Shown one piece after another: positions 61,209-64,000 of a DNA stretch of 64,000 nt (positions are counted from its first letter, which is position 1; the number at the start of each line of letters is the position of its first letter). Both the position numbers and the translations under genes were made by a program. The stretch is from Pseudomonas sp. F(2018) (GTDB lineage Bacteria; Pseudomonadota; Gammaproteobacteria; Pseudomonadales; Pseudomonadaceae). The DNA is taken from NCBI RefSeq assembly GCF_005508865.1, contig NZ_SCOM01000001.1:1178001-1242000 (forward strand), in the 5' to 3' direction. Below the pieces are notes generated by a model. That model saw only the letters and a list, made by a program, of their open reading frames with translations, ran no database searches and was not told where the DNA came from.

Positions 61209-62795
61209 CTACCAGCCGCCCTTAAATCCGGCGTGGTCGTCGTGGTCGTGGTCGGCCATATCCCAGCGGCTGGCGCTGGTGGGGGCTGCGGTGTATTCAA
61301 TGGGTGCTGCCGGGGTGCGGCTGGCGGCGTGGGCCAGCACGCCCGCGACGGCGGCGTCGCCGTGCCGCTTCCCGCCGCCCTTCTCGGTGGTGCGGACGTC
61401 GGGGATTCGCGGGACGCCCTTGATGACAGTGATTGCCCGGTAGTCGTCCACCGTGTCCTTGTCGGCCGGGATCTGGTCGAGCGTCCCGTCCTCGAGGGCG
61501 GCCTTGAATGGCGGCATGTTGTCCCGATACCATCCCTCGGTAAGCATTACCTGGTCTATGCGGGTGTGGCCGTACCGGACGGCGGCGGCCTCGGCTATGG
61601 CCTGGCCGTTACCGCGTGCATCGTTCTTGCCCCCGAGGAAGCCCGGCAGGCGGTCGACGATATAGAAGAGGATCTGCTCCTGTTGCTTGAACGGTACGTT
61701 GCGCAGCTCAACCTGGAACGGCTGGCGCCGCCTCAAGTCCTGGAGCTGGACCAGGGGCACGATGACGGACAGGTCGCCACTGCGGCCGAAGTCCATGCCA
61801 TAAAAGCTGCGAAGGTCGCTTGGGAGCGCCTCTAGCAGGGGTAGCACTCTACGCTCGCACCAGGACAAGGAGTCGGCCAGGCGCAGGTGCTCGGCAATGG
61901 TCTCGTAGCCTTGGGGGTAAGCAAGCCGTAGCACTGGCACCTCGCGGCTCGCACGCTTCTCCAGAAGCGCCAGGCTCAGGTAGGCGCCGCCGCCCTGGCT
62001 GGGCACGCAATCCAGCTCCTCTTCAGCGGCATCGCCATAGAAGGCATACACGGACTCCATCCACTCTTTCTCACCCTCGGCCGTCCACTCGGTGCCTTTA
62101 CGAAGGCAGACACGGCGGTAAAGGCCATCGGCCACAGCCTCCTTGAAGGTGCAACGAAACAGCTCGCCCTTGCGCTTGCCCGCTCGTATGTCCTGGATCA
62201 GTTCATTGAAGGGGTTATCGGTGCCATCGTGGGTGCTGATGACATGCACCTCGCCGCCCCAGATCAGCAACGCCAGAGCCGCCTTGAGCAGCTCGGCTAG
62301 GTCCTGGTGGAATGCGGCCTCATCGATAACGACCACGCCCTGGCGGCCGCGCAGGTTGCTGGGGCGGCTGGTCAAGGCAACGATTCGGTAGCCTGACGGG
62401 AAAGTGATGGTGAAGGTCTTGATATGCTTGTCTGGGTCTTCATCTGCCCAGATGCCTTCCTCGATCTCGCCGGCCGCGTAGTTGAAGGCCCGTGCCCACA
62501 TGGCGCAGGCCTGGATGTACTCAACCGTCATGTCCTGGTTGTAGCCCAGGTAATAGACGTTCATGCCCCCGGCCTTGGTCGAGCTTGCCGCTACCAGGAC
62601 GTTGTCCGCTGCCTCAGCCCAGGTCAGGCCGATACGGCGCGATTTCTCGCCGACCTTGAGCGGTGCACGAAGGCCGACCCACCGTTGCTGGTATGTGAGC
62701 AGGACAGAGGGCGCTTCAACCTCTGCGCTTTCAGATACCGCCTCAGCCAGCGGGGATATCTTCTTAGCGGGGTTGGCTTGGGGACCGGTGTTCAT
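61209..62795 (-). CDS. Terminase large subunit, Mu gp28
   Basis: 528 aa. ATPase part with a degenerate Walker A at KSRRIGLTWAEA and Walker B GVVVIDEAAFH; nuclease part with MDFGRSGDLSVIVPL, NDARGNG and GDAAVAGVLAHA. Packages DNA headful from integrated copies with attached host DNA. A His/Asp-rich tail (DHDHDDH) ends the protein. Faces the plus-strand cargo gene head to head, across 59 bases. Confidence 0.94.
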   Translation of the reverse strand: MNTGPQANPAKKISPLAEAVSESAEVEAPSVLLTYQQRWVGLRAPLKVGEKSRRIGLTWAEAADNVLVAASSTKAGGMNVYYLGYNQDMTVEYIQACAMWARAFNYAAGEIEEGIWADEDPDKHIKTFTITFPSGYRIVALTSRPSNLRGRQGVVVIDEAAFHQDLAELLKAALALLIWGGEVHVISTHDGTDNPFNELIQDIRAGKRKGELFRCTFKEAVADGLYRRVCLRKGTEWTAEGEKEWMESVYAFYGDAAEEELDCVPSQGGGAYLSLALLEKRASREVPVLRLAYPQGYETIAEHLRLADSLSWCERRVLPLLEALPSDLRSFYGMDFGRSGDLSVIVPLVQLQDLRRRQPFQVELRNVPFKQQEQILFYIVDRLPGFLGGKNDARGNGQAIAEAAAVRYGHTRIDQVMLTEGWYRDNMPPFKAALEDGTLDQIPADKDTVDDYRAITVIKGVPRIPDVRTTEKGGGKRHGDAAVAGVLAHAASRTPAAPIEYTAAPTSASRWDMADHDHDDHAGFKGGW

Positions 62796-62854
62796 GCTTC
62801 CCCCGAGTCAGTGGTAGCCTTTCGGGGCCAATTGAAGCGCGAAGGAGCACGGCA

Positions 62855-63319
62855 ATGATGGAGTGGGTTTCCGGTGCCATTGAGAGCACGAAAGCTGCCT
62901 ATGGAATAACCAAGGCAATGGTCACCATTCGGGATGAAAGCCTGATTCAGGCTCGGGTGTTTGAATTGAACACTGTGTTGGCTGATCTCCAGCAGCAGAT
63001 GCTTCAGGGGCAGCGTGAGCAGATGAGCCTTTTGGATGAGTTGGCCAGGACCAAGAAAGAGCTGTCTGAGCTTTCTGAAGCCCGAATGAAGGACGACAAA
63101 TACGAGCGTCGACAGTTTCCATCTGGCAATTTTGCCTATCAGTTGCGCGGCGAAAATGCCCAGGGCGAGGCCAACCACTTCTTGTGTAGCTTGTGCTTTG
63201 AGAAAGGTACGCATGTAACGCTGCACGCCTACGACCGTGGAGACCTGCTCACTTGCCCCGCGTGCAAATATGGCGTCCGAGTTGCTGCTCTGAAGCCGCA
63301 TGTGCCAAGGCCGCGATAA
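62855..63319 (+). CDS. Plus-strand zinc-ribbon cargo protein
   Basis: 154 aa. The first 85 residues form a helical, coiled-coil-like region (VFELNTVLADLQQQMLQGQ, then RTKKELSELSEAR), followed by a zinc ribbon with CSLCFEKGTH and CPACKYG. AAGGAG lies 7 bases before the first of two tandem ATG codons. Read against all structural genes and less GC-rich, so probably with its own promoter and expressed in the lysogen. Similar helical plus zinc-ribbon cargo is known in other prophages. Confidence 0.75.
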   Translation: MMEWVSGAIESTKAAYGITKAMVTIRDESLIQARVFELNTVLADLQQQMLQGQREQMSLLDELARTKKELSELSEARMKDDKYERRQFPSGNFAYQLRGENAQGEANHFLCSLCFEKGTHVTLHAYDRGDLLTCPACKYGVRVAALKPHVPRPR

Positions 63320-63324
63320 TTCGA

Positions 63325-63837
63325 TCACGACGCCACCCCAAGAATCTCGCGGCGGATCTCAGACACAGTGTCCACATTGAGGCCGCCTTTGCGGGCGATC
63401 TTCTCGACAGCTTGGGCTGCGGCCTCAACCTTGGAGCGCACCTCGGCTTGCCACTTCTTCTGTACTACGGCGGCGCGCCCAAGCTCGGCAACTGCCTTAG
63501 CGACCTTGGGCAGGTCGATCTGCTTGCCGTCCGCCATCAGCAGCTTGAACAGGTGCTCCTGCACCAAGCGCATGAGCGCCTCGTTTACCGCGCCTTCTTC
63601 GTCGGGCGCGGCGGCAACCACCGCTCGCGCCTGCTCACTGGCCATGCGCAAGGCTGAGAGACGGTCCTCGAAGCTCTGACCGTAGGCGTGCAGAGCCGAC
63701 TTGCCGATGCTGATGCCACGGGTGGCCAGCTCTGCCGATAACACCTCATAGCCACTGAAGTTGTTTTCCACCAGGTACTGGTCGAGCCAGGCTTTCAGCT
63801 CTGGCGGTAGTTGGGCGACCTTGCCACGGGGCGGCAT
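63325..63837 (-). CDS. DUF3486 protein, Mu gp27 (small terminase type)
   Basis: 170 aa. MPPRGKVAQLPPELKAWLDQYLVENNFSGYE is the DUF3486 signature; DNA-binding N-terminus and helical C-terminus fit a small terminase subunit. Lies before the large terminase in Mu order, but separated from it by the plus-strand cargo gene. Confidence 0.9.
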   Translation of the reverse strand: MPPRGKVAQLPPELKAWLDQYLVENNFSGYEVLSAELATRGISIGKSALHAYGQSFEDRLSALRMASEQARAVVAAAPDEEGAVNEALMRLVQEHLFKLLMADGKQIDLPKVAKAVAELGRAAVVQKKWQAEVRSKVEAAAQAVEKIARKGGLNVDTVSEIRREILGVAS

Positions 63838-63840
63838 GGC

Positions 63841-64000
63841 TCAGCCCCGCACCGGGCGTGCAATACCCGGATTGCACTCGATGGTGTACTCCGCGATGTC
63901 CACGCCGTAGTGCGTCAAACCGCAGACCCACACGCCGCTGGGCTCTTTCTTCAGGGTCACCAGGCTACGGTCGGCCAGGTAGTCCAGCTCGCGGCGGACC
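63841..64000 (-). CDS. Phage winged-helix-like protein, 3' end (gp26 region)
   Basis: Partial: only the last 52 codons are in the window (VRRELDYLADRSLVTL... to RPVRG), stop TGA at 63841-63843. The pattern VRRELDYLADRSLV then LTHYGVDIAEY resembles the winged-helix protein placed just before gp27 in Mu relatives. The start is to the right. Confidence 0.65.
   Translation of the reverse strand, partial: VRRELDYLADRSLVTLKKEPSGVWVCGLTHYGVDIAEYTIECNPGIARPVRG

Larger units (their letters stand above)
37524..64000 (-). mobile_element. Mu-like transposable prophage, late region and right end
   Basis: From about 37524 to the right edge the gene order is that of phage Mu late genes read on the minus strand: small and large terminase, portal, gpF, protease, capsid, sheath, tube, tape measure, baseplate, fibre, com and mom. 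The early genes (repressor, transposases A and B) lie beyond 64000. The right end is placed by the TG at 37524 and the repeats behind it; that limit is an inference. Prophage genes use more mixed codons in the cargo inserts than in the structural genes. Confidence 0.85.

Overview
The window is Pseudomonas chromosome (sensu lato, close to the P. aeruginosa/P. mendocina/P. alcaligenes branch). This rests on the gene order rpmF-plsX-fabD-fabG-acpP-fabF-pabC-mltG-tmk-holB-pilZ-tatD, an RgsA-like sRNA next to tatD, a 1620-residue NAD-glutamate dehydrogenase, and high G+C with GC-rich third positions. About the first 37.5 kb is host DNA. The remainder is most of the late region of a Mu-like transposable prophage that runs off the right edge.

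Host part. 1-9.7 kb: the fatty-acid/cell-envelope/replication cluster on the plus strand; acpP has its own strong promoter and a terminator-like hairpin behind it. 9.7-11.1 kb: an RgsA-like sRNA and a PLP enzyme on the minus strand, divergent from a TetR regulator. 11.8-15.5 kb: MoaA-like and B12-independent radical SAM enzymes, a DUF4823 lipoprotein, a DUF1285 protein and a small unknown protein. 15.5-23.5 kb, minus strand: MoxR AAA+ ATPase, a REPIN, DUF58, DUF4381, batA, batB/C and batD, then a Coq4-like protein and a glyoxalase-fold protein. 23.6-33.9 kb: a DUF1353-type protein, gdhB, a class I glutamine amidotransferase, and a three-gene ATP-grasp/alpha-E/transglutaminase operon behind a canonical sigma-54 promoter. 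34-37.4 kb: a small unknown protein, 19-bp tandem repeats, a DUF2855 protein divergent from a TetR regulator, a DUF2986 micro-protein, an inverted-repeat-rich element and a NIPSNAP protein.

Prophage part (about 37.52-64 kb). The putative right end (5'-TGTAAGCG...) carries three TTTGGCAT repeats spaced like Mu transposase sites R1-R3. Next comes a plus-strand, LexA-boxed pair: an unknown Zn-ribbon protein and a SRAP peptidase. All structural genes lie on the minus strand in Mu order: gp26/27-like, large terminase, portal, gpF, protease/scaffold, head proteins, sheath, tube, tail chaperone with a -1 frameshift site, tape measure, baseplate, tail fibre, and a com-mom DNA-modification pair. Cargo genes are inserted between the terminase genes (a plus-strand Zn-ribbon protein) and between gpF and the protease (two unknown genes flanking a C4-like structured RNA).

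Points most worth following up: the com-mom pair, whose mom ribosome-binding site lies in a hairpin; the SOS-boxed SRAP cassette at the prophage end; the gpF-protease cargo with its structured RNA; the G_GGA_AAC frameshift site; and the sigma-54/NtrC-like control region of the ATP-grasp operon.
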